Below are positions 52,761-61,550 of a DNA stretch of 64,000 bases, in pieces; positions within the stretch are counted from its first letter, which is position 1; each line of letters opens with the position of its first letter. The notes below the pieces were generated by a model. It saw only the letters and a list, made by a program, of their open reading frames with translations. It was not told the DNA's origin and searched no databases. Made by a program: the position numbers and the translations under genes. Source of the DNA: an uncultured Parabacteroides sp. (GTDB lineage Bacteria > Bacteroidota > Bacteroidia > Bacteroidales > Tannerellaceae); NCBI GenBank assembly GCA_944325335.1, contig CALUZR010000003.1, positions 35,889-99,888 on the forward strand, in the 5' to 3' direction.

Positions 52761-54080
52761 ATGTTGGATTCGGTTCGCCTTTACATAGAAAAGCATCATT
52801 TGTTGGAAAAGGATAAACCCGTATTAGTGGGATTGAGCGGAGGTGCCGATTCGGTGGCTTTGTTAACTGTCTTATCCCGCTTGGGATATGTTTGCATGGC
52901 ATTGCATTGTAATTTCCATTTGCGGGGAGATGAATCGGATCGAGACGAGCAATTCGCCAAATCTTTAGCAGAAGCAGGAAAAATCCCGTTTTATTCTATT
53001 CAATTTGATACTTATGCATTTGCCAAGACACATCATCTTTCCATAGAGATGGCCGCTCGCCAACTTCGGTATGAATGGTTCGAACAAATGCGAATCCGCC
53101 TGAATGCTCAAGCCATAGCCGTGGCACATCATCAGGATGATAGTATCGAAACGTTGTTAATCAATTTGATACGAGGAAGCGGAATCCGGGGGTTGACGGG
53201 CATTCGTCCTAAAAATGGCTACATTGTACGTCCACTTTTAAATGTTTCCCGCGAGGAAATTGTGGCATGGTTGGGAAAAGAATCGATTGCATACATGACA
53301 GATAGTACGAATTTGTCGGATGAATACACGCGAAACTTTATCCGTTTGCAGATACTTCCTTTGTTGGAAAGCCGCTTTCCGGCGATACGCAAGACGTTAA
53401 CACGGACGGCCATGCACCTTTCAGAAGTAGAATTCATTTATCTATCGTTCATAGAAGAAGCCAAGGCGTCGCTTTGGGAAGAAGAACATAGGCTATCTAT
53501 TCCGAAATTACAACGATATCCTGCGCCGAAAACAGTTCTGTTTGAATTGCTTCACCCTTATGGTTTTTCCCGTTCAGTGGCTTCATCCGTTTATGATGCC
53601 TTAGAGGGAGAATCGGGTAAAGAGTTTTATTCTCCATCTTACCGTCTGATTAAAGACAGAGAAGAGTTGCTCCTTTATAAACGAGAAGAGGTTTGCCCGG
53701 ATATGTGTTATTCCTGGGAAAAAGGGAAAGAAAGCGGTTCGTTGCCCATCGACTTGCATCAACAAATCGTAACGAATGATGCCCATTTTCAGTTAAATCC
53801 TTCGAAGGCGTATGCTTATTTTGATTATGATTTGCTGGATGCGCATTTGACATTACGCCGTTGGCAGAAATCGGATTGGTTCGTTCCTTTTGGCATGAAA
53901 GGAAGAAAGAAATTAAGCGATTATTTTTCAGACCATAAGTATACCTTGAAGCAAAAAGAAGAAGCCTGGGTATTATGTAGCGGAGAGGATATTATTTGGT
54001 TGGTGGGCGAACGTTCAGACAATCGTTATCGGATTCATAAAGAGACAAAACGTATTTTTATTGTGAAAAAAAACGATTAA
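52761..54080 (+). CDS. tilS: tRNA(Ile)-lysidine synthase
   Basis: 439 residues. Adds lysine to C34 of the tRNA-Ile that reads AUA, using ATP. The N-type ATP pyrophosphatase loop is VLVGLSGGADSVALL near 21-35, followed by MALHCNFHLRGDESDRDEQF near 52 and IAVAHHQDDSIETLLINLIRGSGIRGL near 130, all diagnostic. The C-terminal substrate domain includes WQKSDWFVPFGMKGRKKLSDYFSDHKY near 370. Essential in almost all bacteria. No promoter core is clear upstream; it follows the terminator at 52745 by 15 bp. Unlike in many bacteria, no hpt or ftsH neighbour is present. Confidence 0.96.
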   Translation: MLDSVRLYIEKHHLLEKDKPVLVGLSGGADSVALLTVLSRLGYVCMALHCNFHLRGDESDRDEQFAKSLAEAGKIPFYSIQFDTYAFAKTHHLSIEMAARQLRYEWFEQMRIRLNAQAIAVAHHQDDSIETLLINLIRGSGIRGLTGIRPKNGYIVRPLLNVSREEIVAWLGKESIAYMTDSTNLSDEYTRNFIRLQILPLLESRFPAIRKTLTRTAMHLSEVEFIYLSFIEEAKASLWEEEHRLSIPKLQRYPAPKTVLFELLHPYGFSRSVASSVYDALEGESGKEFYSPSYRLIKDREELLLYKREEVCPDMCYSWEKGKESGSLPIDLHQQIVTNDAHFQLNPSKAYAYFDYDLLDAHLTLRRWQKSDWFVPFGMKGRKKLSDYFSDHKYTLKQKEEAWVLCSGEDIIWLVGERSDNRYRIHKETKRIFIVKKND

Positions 54081-54107
54081 AATACTTTCCATTCTAAAGA
54101 AAATTGT

Positions 54108-54115
54108 TACCTTTG
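54108..54115 (+). promoter_or_regulatory. -7 promoter core for rho
   Basis: TACCTTTG; the start codon of rho is 163 bp downstream, giving an unusually long leader. Confidence 0.65.
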
Positions 54116-54121
54116 CATCGA

Positions 54122-54278
54122 TTTACTCCGCAAATGTGTTGCTAACGCTTCAAGTTAGTGAAACAATATTCGGTTATAACACAAAAACATTCAGTATAAG
54201 ATTTAGAGATTATATATTCCTGTGCCCCTTTTGTGTGGGATTTCAGTGAGGTATAATGAATATTTATAAAGTTGCAAT
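54122..54278 (+). promoter_or_regulatory. Long 5' leader of rho
   Basis: About 157 nt of transcribed leader without an ORF of note. It holds a small CTAAC/GTTAG hairpin at 54142-54158 and then AT-rich, C-poor sequence. Rho commonly represses itself by terminating within its own leader; whether that happens here is inference from leader length only. Confidence 0.45.
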
Positions 54279-56231
54279 ATGCAGAAATACAACATTCTTG
54301 AATTAAATGAGAAGCTTCTTCCCGAGCTTCAAAGCATAGCAGAAGAGTTGGGCATCAAGAAAGTTCGTTCGATGAAAAAAGAAGAACTGGTCTACAAGAT
54401 CCTCGACGAGCAAGCCATTTCTTTTGCAGGTATCCAAGTGGAAAAAGAAAAGGAGAAAGAAGCTAAAAAAGAGGCTAAAAAGACAAAAGCTAAAAAGCCA
54501 ATGAAGGCATCTGAAAAAACAACGGTCGAACCAGTAGCTGAAACGGAAACTCCAGTCGAAGTACCTCAAGCAGCGCAAGCCGAACCGGAAGTGAAAACGG
54601 AAAAGAAGAAGCGGGGACGTCCTCATAAGGAGAAAGTTACTTACCTTTCGGCCACCGCAGCACCTCAGGTTCCTGCTGCCGCTCCCGAAGAAACAACTCC
54701 TCAACCCGCTCCAGCCCCTGAAATTCGTCCTTTATTGCCTCCGGTAGTAATGGAAACCGATGAACAAACAGAAGGGGAAGCAGTAAAAGAACCCGTAAAA
54801 GAGGAAACGCCGGAACCTGTTGCTCCTCAGCCAGCAACTACGGAAAGTAACGAACCGAAACGTTTGGTTTTCCGTCATCGCGATACAAAGTCTGTGTTGG
54901 AACAAGTTCTCCCGTTCACTCCAGCTCCCAAGAAGGAAAAAGAAAACAAGCAGCCTCAACCTGCTGCAGCTAACAATGCCAATGAACAGGCTACCGCAGA
55001 GAATGCAGCTCAAAATGCAAATCGGAATAATAAGAACAACCGGAATAACAATCCCAACAATGCGAATACCAATGCCGCTCCGCAAGAAAAAGTGTACGAA
55101 TTTGACAATATCTTGGAAGGGGTAGGTGTATTGGAAATCATGCAGGATGGATATGGTTTCCTGCGTTCGTCGGATTACAATTATCTCACTTCGCCCGACG
55201 ATATCTATGTTTCGCAATCACAAATCAAGTTGTTTGGTTTAAAGACGGGTGATGTCGTAGAAGGTGCGATCCGTCCTCCGAAAGAAGGTGAAAAATATTT
55301 TCCGCTGGTCAAAGTAGATCGAATTAACGGACGTACGCCGGAAGAGGTACGCGACCGTGTACCGTTCGACCATTTGACGCCGCTTTTCCCCGACGAGAAA
55401 TTCATGCTTACCGAGCGTCGTTCTCCGAAAATCTTCGATCCGATTGCAGTGCGCGTGGTTGATTTGTTCTCTCCAATTGGAAAAGGTCAGCGCGGTTTGA
55501 TTGTGGCGCCTCCGAAAACAGGTAAGACGGTCCTTTTGAAGGATATCGCCAATGCCATCGCCGCCAACCATCCGGAAGTTTATATGATTATCCTTTTGAT
55601 CGACGAGCGTCCGGAGGAAGTTACCGATATGGCGCGCAGCGTAGATGCAGAAGTAATCGCTTCTACCTTCGACGAACCGGCTGAACGCCACGTGAAGATT
55701 GCCGAAATCGTATTGAACAAGGCGAAACGCATGGTCGAGTGTGGCCACGATGTGGTGATTCTCTTGGATTCCATCACCCGTTTGGCCCGCGCTTACAATA
55801 CGGTGCAACCAGCTTCGGGTAAGGTCTTGTCGGGTGGTGTCGATGCGAATGCGCTCCAGAAGCCGAAGCGGTTCTTCGGGGCTGCCCGTAATATCGAACG
55901 GGGCGGAAGCTTGACGATCTTGGCTACGGCATTGACCGAGACAGGTTCGAAGATGGACGATGTGATCTTCGAAGAGTTCAAAGGTACCGGAAACATGGAA
56001 TTGCAGCTGGACCGCAAGCTCTCGAACAAGCGCATCTATCCGGCAGTGGATATCATGGCCTCCAGCACCCGTCGTGACGACCTGTTGCAAGACGAAGCTA
56101 CGCGCAACCGCATGTGGATTCTCCGCAAATACCTTTCGGATATGAATTCCGTCGAAGCAATGGAGTTTGTGAAGCAGCGTTTGGAACAAACCGTCGACAA
56201 CATGGAGTTCCTCGCTTCCATGAATGGATGA
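54279..56231 (+). CDS. rho: Transcription termination factor Rho with long disordered insert
   Basis: 650 residues against about 420 in E. coli. The N-terminal helical domain ([42 protein letters not shown]) is followed by an inserted low-complexity region, about 52-270: Lys/Glu, then Pro/Ala, then an Asn-rich run ending near [10 protein letters not shown]. The insert includes an AT-hook-like KKRGRPHK at 110-117. The cold-shock-like RNA-binding domain starts at [17 protein letters not shown] near 281; Walker A is [14 protein letters not shown] near 410, with Q- and R-loop regions after it. In B. thetaiotaomicron a comparable insert drives Rho phase separation, so this copy probably behaves likewise. 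Confidence 0.97.
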   Translation: MQKYNILELNEKLLPELQSIAEELGIKKVRSMKKEELVYKILDEQAISFAGIQVEKEKEKEAKKEAKKTKAKKPMKASEKTTVEPVAETETPVEVPQAAQAEPEVKTEKKKRGRPHKEKVTYLSATAAPQVPAAAPEETTPQPAPAPEIRPLLPPVVMETDEQTEGEAVKEPVKEETPEPVAPQPATTESNEPKRLVFRHRDTKSVLEQVLPFTPAPKKEKENKQPQPAAANNANEQATAENAAQNANRNNKNNRNNNPNNANTNAAPQEKVYEFDNILEGVGVLEIMQDGYGFLRSSDYNYLTSPDDIYVSQSQIKLFGLKTGDVVEGAIRPPKEGEKYFPLVKVDRINGRTPEEVRDRVPFDHLTPLFPDEKFMLTERRSPKIFDPIAVRVVDLFSPIGKGQRGLIVAPPKTGKTVLLKDIANAIAANHPEVYMIILLIDERPEEVTDMARSVDAEVIASTFDEPAERHVKIAEIVLNKAKRMVECGHDVVILLDSITRLARAYNTVQPASGKVLSGGVDANALQKPKRFFGAARNIERGGSLTILATALTETGSKMDDVIFEEFKGTGNMELQLDRKLSNKRIYPAVDIMASSTRRDDLLQDEATRNRMWILRKYLSDMNSVEAMEFVKQRLEQTVDNMEFLASMNG

Positions 56232-56256
56232 TACGGAATTGTCCTTAAAATAAATT

Positions 56257-56326
56257 AGGCACGGATTTCGCGGATTTACACGGTTTGAAACTAAAAATCA
56301 CCGTAAAATCCGTGTAATCCGTGCCT
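56257..56326. repeat. Long intergenic hairpin, CACGGATT-type (copy 5), likely bidirectional terminator
   Basis: AGGCACGGATTTCGCGGATT (from 56257) pairs with the arm ending TAATCCGTGCCT at 56326, about 27 bp, then CTTTTT. It lies between the convergent rho and fhs genes. Confidence 0.8.
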
Positions 56327-56346
56327 CTTTTTATACTATATCCGCG

Positions 56347-58014
56347 TTAGCTCAATCCTTCCACCAGCCCGTTGACCAAGTCAATGTGGCGGGCTTGCGG
56401 TTCCTTCGGCAGGCCTGGCATACGCATGATTTCGCCCATGATCACCACCAGCATTTCGGCACCGTTGTTGATGACGATGTCGCGTACCTTCAGCTCGAAA
56501 TCCTTCACCACGCCATACGCTTTCGGGTCCGATGAGAAGGAATACTGCGTCTTGGCAATGCAAATGGGGTAGTGCGCAATGCCCAACTCTTCGATTTGCT
56601 TGAGTTTCTTCTCGGCCAAGGTGGTGTAAGTCACCGCGCCCGCGCCGTAGATCCCGTGGGAGACTTTGGCAATCTTCTCGCGCACGCTGTCCCTGTCTTC
56701 GTAGGTGAAGCGGAGCGGGGCAGAGGGATGGTTTTCGATCGTCTCCACGACCAACTGCGCCAATTCTTCCGCGCCTTTTCCTCCTTCGGCAAACACGGTA
56801 TTCGGGGCGAAGCCTACGCCCAGTTCCCGGCAGTGTTCGGCCACGAGCGCAATCTCCTCGTCCGTATCCGTCGCGAAACGGTTGAAGGTCACGACGACCG
56901 ATTGTCCGAACTTCCGCATGTTTTCCACGTGCTTGTCCAGATTGGCCAGTCCGCGCTTCAGTCCTTCCAGGTTCGGCTCCTTGATAGCCGCCTCCGGGAC
57001 GCCTCCATGCAGCTTCAAGCTCTGCGCCGTGGCCACAATCACCGTCAGTTTGGGGCGCAACCCCGCTTTCCGGCATTTGATGTTGAAGAATTTCTCCGCG
57101 CCCAGGTCGGCTCCGAAGCCGGCTTCCGTGATGGCATAGTCTCCGTAGGTGAGGGCCATCTTCGTCGCCAGGACGGAATTGCATCCGTGGGCAATGTTGG
57201 CAAATGGACCGCCATGCACAAACGCCGCCGTCTGTTCCGTCGTCTGTACGAGGTTGGGCAGGAGGGCATCCTTCAGCAGCACCGTGATAGCGCCCGCCAC
57301 GCCGAGGTCGCGCACAGTGAAGGGTTTGTTGTCATACGTATAGCCGAGGAGGATATTCCCCACGCGCCGCTTCAGGTCTTCCAAATCGGTCGCCAGGCAG
57401 AGGATGGCCATGATTTCCGAGGCAGGGGTGATGTCGAATCCCGTCTCTGTCGGAATGCCATTCGCACTGCCACCCAGTCCTGTCACAATGTCACGCAGGC
57501 TGCGGTCGTTCACGTCGAGCACGCGCTTCCATTTGATCTCCTTCAGTCCGGTGCACGAGTTCCGGTTCTGGTACAGGTAGTTGTCGAGCAGCGCCGTAAT
57601 CATGTTGTGCGCCGAGGTCACCGCGTGGAAATCGCCCGTAAAGTGGAGGTTGATGTTCTCCATCGGGAGCACTTGCGCGTAGCCGCCGCCGGCTGCCCCT
57701 CCTTTCATCCCAAAACAGGGACCGAGCGAGGGTTCGCGGAGTGCCACAATGGCCTTCCGCCCGATGCGGTTCAATCCCAGGGCCAATCCGATGGAAACGG
57801 TCGTCTTCCCGACACCCGCCTTGTTCGGCGTGATGGCCGTCACCAGGATCAGGTTATGCTTCGCCATCTCCGCCTCGTCTACCAAATGGAGCGGGACCTT
57901 GGCGATATAGCTGCCGTAGTGGTGGATTTCCTCGCGCGGCATCCCTGTCTGTTCCGCCACGTCTTTAATCTTCATCAGCTGCGTTTCTCTTGCAATTTCG
58001 ATGTCTGTCTTCAT
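56347..58014 (-). CDS. fhs: Formate--tetrahydrofolate ligase
   Basis: 555 residues, normal. Makes 10-formyl-THF from formate, ATP and THF. The ATP loop is [25 protein letters not shown] near 60 and the signature [35 protein letters not shown] near 93. The N-terminal extension ([24 protein letters not shown]) is normal. In this lineage it feeds one-carbon units to purines alongside glyA. A long hairpin of copy 6 lies just upstream and separates it from the AraC-type gene, and no TAnnTTTG core was seen in the remaining 30 bp, so the promoter is unclear. Confidence 0.97.
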   Translation of the reverse strand: MKTDIEIARETQLMKIKDVAEQTGMPREEIHHYGSYIAKVPLHLVDEAEMAKHNLILVTAITPNKAGVGKTTVSIGLALGLNRIGRKAIVALREPSLGPCFGMKGGAAGGGYAQVLPMENINLHFTGDFHAVTSAHNMITALLDNYLYQNRNSCTGLKEIKWKRVLDVNDRSLRDIVTGLGGSANGIPTETGFDITPASEIMAILCLATDLEDLKRRVGNILLGYTYDNKPFTVRDLGVAGAITVLLKDALLPNLVQTTEQTAAFVHGGPFANIAHGCNSVLATKMALTYGDYAITEAGFGADLGAEKFFNIKCRKAGLRPKLTVIVATAQSLKLHGGVPEAAIKEPNLEGLKRGLANLDKHVENMRKFGQSVVVTFNRFATDTDEEIALVAEHCRELGVGFAPNTVFAEGGKGAEELAQLVVETIENHPSAPLRFTYEDRDSVREKIAKVSHGIYGAGAVTYTTLAEKKLKQIEELGIAHYPICIAKTQYSFSSDPKAYGVVKDFELKVRDIVINNGAEMLVVIMGEIMRMPGLPKEPQARHIDLVNGLVEGLS

Positions 58015-58043
58015 AAATAAATTCTATTTAGTGATTATATAAA

Positions 58044-58166
58044 ATGGCACACGGATGACACAGATGCTACAGATAACCACAGATTTATTTTTTAGGGTGG
58101 ACCGAATAACCAAACGGATTAAAAAATCAGTGGTCATCTGTAGCATCTGTGTTATCTGTGTGCCAT
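58044..58166. repeat. Long intergenic hairpin, ACACAGAT-type (copy 6)
   Basis: Arms 58044-58086 and 58125-58166 (ATGGCACACGGATGACACAG... with its complement ending GTGTGCCAT) pair over about 42 bp, the longest of the family. Each arm holds four ACACAGAT/CTACAGAT/CCACAGAT-like words 8-10 bp apart. It lies downstream of the AraC-type gene and upstream of fhs, both minus strand. Confidence 0.82.
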
Positions 58167-58173
58167 GTAGTTC

Positions 58174-58653
58174 CTAAGCTTGCCACCTATACAGGTCGCG
58201 GAAGTTTTCCGGGCGGTATTGGTGGCGGTATTTCCACGGGGAAATCTTGATCCGCCGCAAGAAACTTTGGCTCATGGCGTTTTGCGAGGCATATCCGCTC
58301 CGTTTCGCGACTTCTTCCTGCTCCAAATCGGTGCAGGCAAGCCATTCGCAGGCGCGTTTGAAGCGGTAGGCCGCGAAAAACTCGGAGGTCGTCATGCCTG
58401 TAAACAAGACGAAGATTTCGCACAACGTCGGCACGCTGACGCCAATCGCCTGGGCCACCACGGAGGGCAACAGGGCGCAATCGGAAGCCAACGGCTGGAT
58501 GGCGGCGTCGAGGATGGGCTGCCCCGTTTCGACTTTTTTCTTTTCGACGAGCTCCATGCGCGTCCAGCCATCTTCGTTTGTCACGAGTCTGGCCGTCAAA
58601 GCCGACGTATATACGTCGTCCAACTGTATTTTCTTGAATTTTACCGGTTCCAT
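58174..58653 (-). CDS. Short AraC-type helix-turn-helix regulator (paralog B)
   Basis: 159 residues, full-length paralog of the protein at 22709 (shared MEPVKFKxI, LFTGMxTxxFxxAYRxKR, EWLAxTD, KxxPxKYRxxYxPxNxRxLYxW). The two helix-turn-helix units are VAQAIGVSVPTLCEIFVLFTGMTTSEFFAAYRFKRACEWL and EEVAKRSGYASQNAMSQSFLRRIKISPWKYRHQY. The N-terminal 65 residues again replace the usual AraC sensor. The promoter is at 58668-58675, and a repeat array of about 42-bp units (58736-58932) is directly upstream, as in paralog A. Targets unknown. Confidence 0.77.
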   Translation of the reverse strand: MEPVKFKKIQLDDVYTSALTARLVTNEDGWTRMELVEKKKVETGQPILDAAIQPLASDCALLPSVVAQAIGVSVPTLCEIFVLFTGMTTSEFFAAYRFKRACEWLACTDLEQEEVAKRSGYASQNAMSQSFLRRIKISPWKYRHQYRPENFRDLYRWQA

Positions 58654-58667
58654 ACCTTCTTTTTTTG

Positions 58668-58675
58668 CAAAGATA
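58668..58675 (-). promoter_or_regulatory. -7 promoter core for AraC-type gene B
   Basis: TATCTTTG on the minus strand, 14 bp before the start at 58653, between the gene and the array at 58736. Confidence 0.65.
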
Positions 58676-58735
58676 CGAATAAAAATGGATTAGGCACCCT
58701 GTCTCTCCCTATTTCTATGACTATAAAATAAAAAT

Positions 58736-58932
58736 AACGTGCGATTTACGGATGCAATATGAGGTTGTTTCTAAACAAGAGAACATCGCATCGTGCGATA
58801 TGATTTTATTTTACTTTTAAAAGAACGTTTACTTAGTCGGTATGATTCTATTTTTATTTTAAAAGAATATCGCACTATGCGATATGATTCTGTTTTGAAA
58901 CAAAAGAACATCGCATCATGCGACATGATTTT
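58736..58932. repeat. Intergenic array, four to five units of 41-42 bp, upstream of AraC-type gene B
   Basis: GAAC/GAAT words start clear units at 58781, 58823, 58865 and 58906 (42, 42 and 41 bp); a degenerate unit precedes them. Three of the units carry ATCGCA-NN-TGCGAT palindromes (for example ATCGCATCGTGCGAT) and a TTTT/AAAA pairing. The second unit has lost the palindrome. The 368-bp gap to phoU contains nothing else I recognise. Confidence 0.87.
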
Positions 58933-59021
58933 AGGAGCGATTTAAAATAAAGAATCCCACCTTTTCCACTGCAAAGCAGGCGGGAAAAGATGGGGATAAA
59001 AGAAAGGAGTGGGAATAGGAG

Positions 59022-59696
59022 TTATTCTCCTAAGGATTTTGTATGTTTCAAGACTTCTGCGTCGATGTAGAAGACGGTTTCTTCGGCCAGGTTGCTGATG
59101 TGGTCGCCGGCGCGTTCCAGTTTGCGGAAGATGGCGGCCAATTCGAGGCAAAGTTTGATCGAATCCGGATGCTCGGTGGCATAATCCGCCAGCGTGTCGA
59201 GCGCCTCTTTGTTGATTTGGTCGAGCAATTCATCCTTTTCGAAGACCGATTTGGCGGTTCCGATGTTCTGTTCGGTGAGGGCTTCATGCGTCTGCGCGAA
59301 CATCGCCATCACTTGGTCGCTCATCTCTTGGAGGCGCAGGCGCTTGAAAAGCTCCTTGTCCTCTTCGGTGAGGGGGCAGCGCTGCACGAAACGGGCCACG
59401 CTGTCGGCATAATCGCCAATGCGTTCTAAGTTATTGTTGATTTTGAGCATTGCCAAGGCGAAACGGAGGTCGATGGCGACGGGGTTGTAGAGGGCGATAA
59501 AGTCCTCGATGTCGCTGTCGATCTTCAGCTCGAAGGCGTTGACGCGTTTTTCGCGGGTCGAGACGCGTTCGGCCAGCTCCACATCAATGTCCAGCACCGC
59601 CTTGTAGGCATTCTCCAGCTGGTCGTGGACGAGCAACCACATTTCGTTGATTTCCTTCTTGATCGTATTCAGTTCGTTTTCTACAAATTTTACCAT
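59022..59696 (-). CDS. phoU: Phosphate transport regulator PhoU
   Basis: 224 residues. Two three-helix PhoU repeats: LNTIKKEINEMWLLVHDQLENAYKAVLDIDVELAERVSTREKRVNAFELKIDSDIEDFIALYNPVAIDLRFALAMLKINNNLERIGDYADSVARF, then the second with LFKRLRLQEMSDQVMAMFAQTHEAL and LAAIFRKLERAGDHISNLAEETVFYIDAEVLKH. The E-R-x-G/A-D metal-site motifs of both repeats are visible (ERIGDYAD, ERAGDHIS). It restrains Pst uptake and PhoR signalling. Last gene after pstSCAB but separated from pstB by a strong 113-bp hairpin, so it may be expressed at a lower or separate level. Confidence 0.95.
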   Translation of the reverse strand: MVKFVENELNTIKKEINEMWLLVHDQLENAYKAVLDIDVELAERVSTREKRVNAFELKIDSDIEDFIALYNPVAIDLRFALAMLKINNNLERIGDYADSVARFVQRCPLTEEDKELFKRLRLQEMSDQVMAMFAQTHEALTEQNIGTAKSVFEKDELLDQINKEALDTLADYATEHPDSIKLCLELAAIFRKLERAGDHISNLAEETVFYIDAEVLKHTKSLGE

Positions 59697-59743
59697 GATG
59701 AATAATATAAATAATGGGTTTTACTTCGATTTATCAAGCCTAT

Positions 59744-59856
59744 TTACCGGACGCAGACTTCGCAGATTCCGCAGAGGGGCGCAGATTATTTTGTTTGAAC
59801 GGGAAAGATAAAAATCTGCGTTCATCTGTGTTTTCTGCGTCATCTGCGTCCGGTAA
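59744..59856. repeat. Long intergenic hairpin, ACGCAGA-type (copy 7), between pstB and phoU
   Basis: Arms 59744-59787 and 59813-59856 (TTACCGGACGCAGACTTCGC... and its complement ending TGCGTCCGGTAA) pair over about 44 bp. The outer 12 bases are nearly the same as copy 1 at 5657-5767. On the minus strand it comes after pstB and before phoU. Confidence 0.8.
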
Positions 59857-59878
59857 TAAGGGTATACGACTGTACGGA

Positions 59879-60631
59879 TTATCCGAAGCGGCCGGTGATG
59901 TAGTTCTGCGTCGCCTCCTTTTCCGGGTGGGTGAAGATTTTCTTGGTCTCGTCGTATTCCACCATCTCGCCGAGGTAGAAGAAGGCGGTTTTGTTGCTGA
60001 CGCGCGCCGCCTGCTGCATGCTGTGGGTGACAATGACGATGGTCGTTTGCTCGCTCAACTCGCAAATCAGCTCTTCAATCTTGGAGGTAGAGATGGGGTC
60101 GAGTGCCGACGCAGGTTCGTCCATGAGCAGGACTGAGGGCGACACCGCCATCGCACGTGCGATGCAGAGGCGCTGCTGCTGCCCGCCCGAAAGCGCGTAG
60201 GCCGATTCCTTCAGTTTGTCCTTTACTTCATTCCAAAGCGCCGCGCCTTTCAATGCGGTCTCGACGCGCTCTTCGATAAAGTGCTTGTCCTTGATTCCGT
60301 TCACGCGCAATCCGTATGCCACGTTCTCGAAAATGCTCTTGGGGAAGGGGTTTGGGCGTTGGAACACCATACCGACGTTCTTGCGGAGCACGTCCACGTC
60401 GACCGACTTGTCGTAAATGTCCTGCCCGTCAATGAGGATGTTTCCCTCCAACCGCGCGACCGGAATGAGGTCGTTCATACGGTTGAACAGGCGGAGGAAA
60501 GTGGATTTGCCGCATCCCGACGGGCCGATGAAGGCGACCACCTGCTTTTCCGGGATGGCGATACTGATATTTTTTAATGCGTGGAAGTCTCCGTAATAGA
60601 AGTTCACGTTTTTAGCTTCAATCTTATTCAT
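59879..60631 (-). CDS. pstB: Phosphate ABC transporter ATP-binding protein
   Basis: 250 residues. Powers high-affinity phosphate import as a homodimer on the cytoplasmic face. Walker A is [21 protein letters not shown] near 32; Q-loop [12 protein letters not shown] near 85; signature [18 protein letters not shown] near 146; Walker [14 protein letters not shown] near 168; H-loop [18 protein letters not shown] near 202. The N-terminal line [24 protein letters not shown] is typical of PstB. It follows pstA by 19 bp and is followed by the copy 7 hairpin. Confidence 0.97.
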   Translation of the reverse strand: MNKIEAKNVNFYYGDFHALKNISIAIPEKQVVAFIGPSGCGKSTFLRLFNRMNDLIPVARLEGNILIDGQDIYDKSVDVDVLRKNVGMVFQRPNPFPKSIFENVAYGLRVNGIKDKHFIEERVETALKGAALWNEVKDKLKESAYALSGGQQQRLCIARAMAVSPSVLLMDEPASALDPISTSKIEELICELSEQTTIVIVTHSMQQAARVSNKTAFFYLGEMVEYDETKKIFTHPEKEATQNYITGRFG

Positions 60632-60650
60632 ATCTGATTAGGTGTGATGT

Positions 60651-61547
60651 TTAACGAGTTTTTTTGACGAAGAACCGACGGATGAAATTGGCCGTCAAGT
60701 TCATGATTAAGACAATGACGATAAGGACAAACGCCGTCCCGTAGGCAATCGGGAGCTGCGCCTCGATGTCGGTACCGCTCGTAGCCACTACATACAAGTG
60801 GTAGGGGAGCGCCATACATTGGTCGAACACGCTCTTGGGCAACTGCGGGAGGAAATACGCCGCGCAGGTGAAGAGGATCGGCGCCGTCTCGCCCGATACG
60901 CGTCCCAGCGAGAGGATCAACCCCGTGATGACACGCGGCATCGCGCTCGGGAGGAGCACTTTCCAGATGGTCTGTGCTTTCGTCGCGCCGAGGGCGAGGC
61001 TTCCCTCGCGGAAACTGTTCGGGATATCTTTGAATGCCTCCTCTGTCGTACGGATGACGATGGGGAGCGCCAACAGCCCGAGCGTCAACGAACCGGCAAT
61101 GATACTGTCCCCGAAGCCCATATAATTCACAAAGAAAGCCATACCGAAGAGACCGAACACGATCGAGGGGATACCCGCGAGGTTGTTCGTCATCATACGG
61201 ATGAAATTCACCAGCTTGCCTTTCGGCGCATACTCGTTCATATAGATTCCGCTGACGACACCCACCGGAAAGGCAAATATCGCACTCCCAAGCATCAAGC
61301 AGCACGTCCCGACGATAGCCGGCCAGATACCGCCCTTCGTCATGCCGTCGGCGGGAGCTTCCGTAATGAATTCCCAGCTAATCGTATGGAATCCTTTAAT
61401 CAAGATGAAGCCCAAAATGCAGAAGAGGACTGCGGCAATCCCATAGCTGAAGAGGCGAAAGATGCCAAACATGATGTTTTGCACCAGGTGCTTCTTCTTA
61501 TTGTATTGGATGAAACGTTCATCGTGTTTGTTGATTTGTCCGTCCAT
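60651..61547 (-). CDS. pstA: Phosphate ABC transporter permease PstA
   Basis: 298 residues, about six membrane helices. The permease coupling motif for PstB is EEAFKDIPNSFREGSLALGATKAQTIWKVLLPSAMPRVITGLIL near residues 188-232 (EAA-x3-G type loop). Other PstA blocks are GGIWPAIVGTCCLMLGSAIFAFPVGVVSGIYMNEYAP near 72 and MTNNLAGIPSIVFGLFGMAFFV near 119. N-terminal 25 residues are a hydrophilic extension (MDGQINKHDERFIQYNKKKHLVQN). It starts 3 bp after the pstC stop. Confidence 0.96.
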   Translation of the reverse strand: MDGQINKHDERFIQYNKKKHLVQNIMFGIFRLFSYGIAAVLFCILGFILIKGFHTISWEFITEAPADGMTKGGIWPAIVGTCCLMLGSAIFAFPVGVVSGIYMNEYAPKGKLVNFIRMMTNNLAGIPSIVFGLFGMAFFVNYMGFGDSIIAGSLTLGLLALPIVIRTTEEAFKDIPNSFREGSLALGATKAQTIWKVLLPSAMPRVITGLILSLGRVSGETAPILFTCAAYFLPQLPKSVFDQCMALPYHLYVVATSGTDIEAQLPIAYGTAFVLIVIVLIMNLTANFIRRFFVKKTR

Positions 61548-61550
61548 GAT

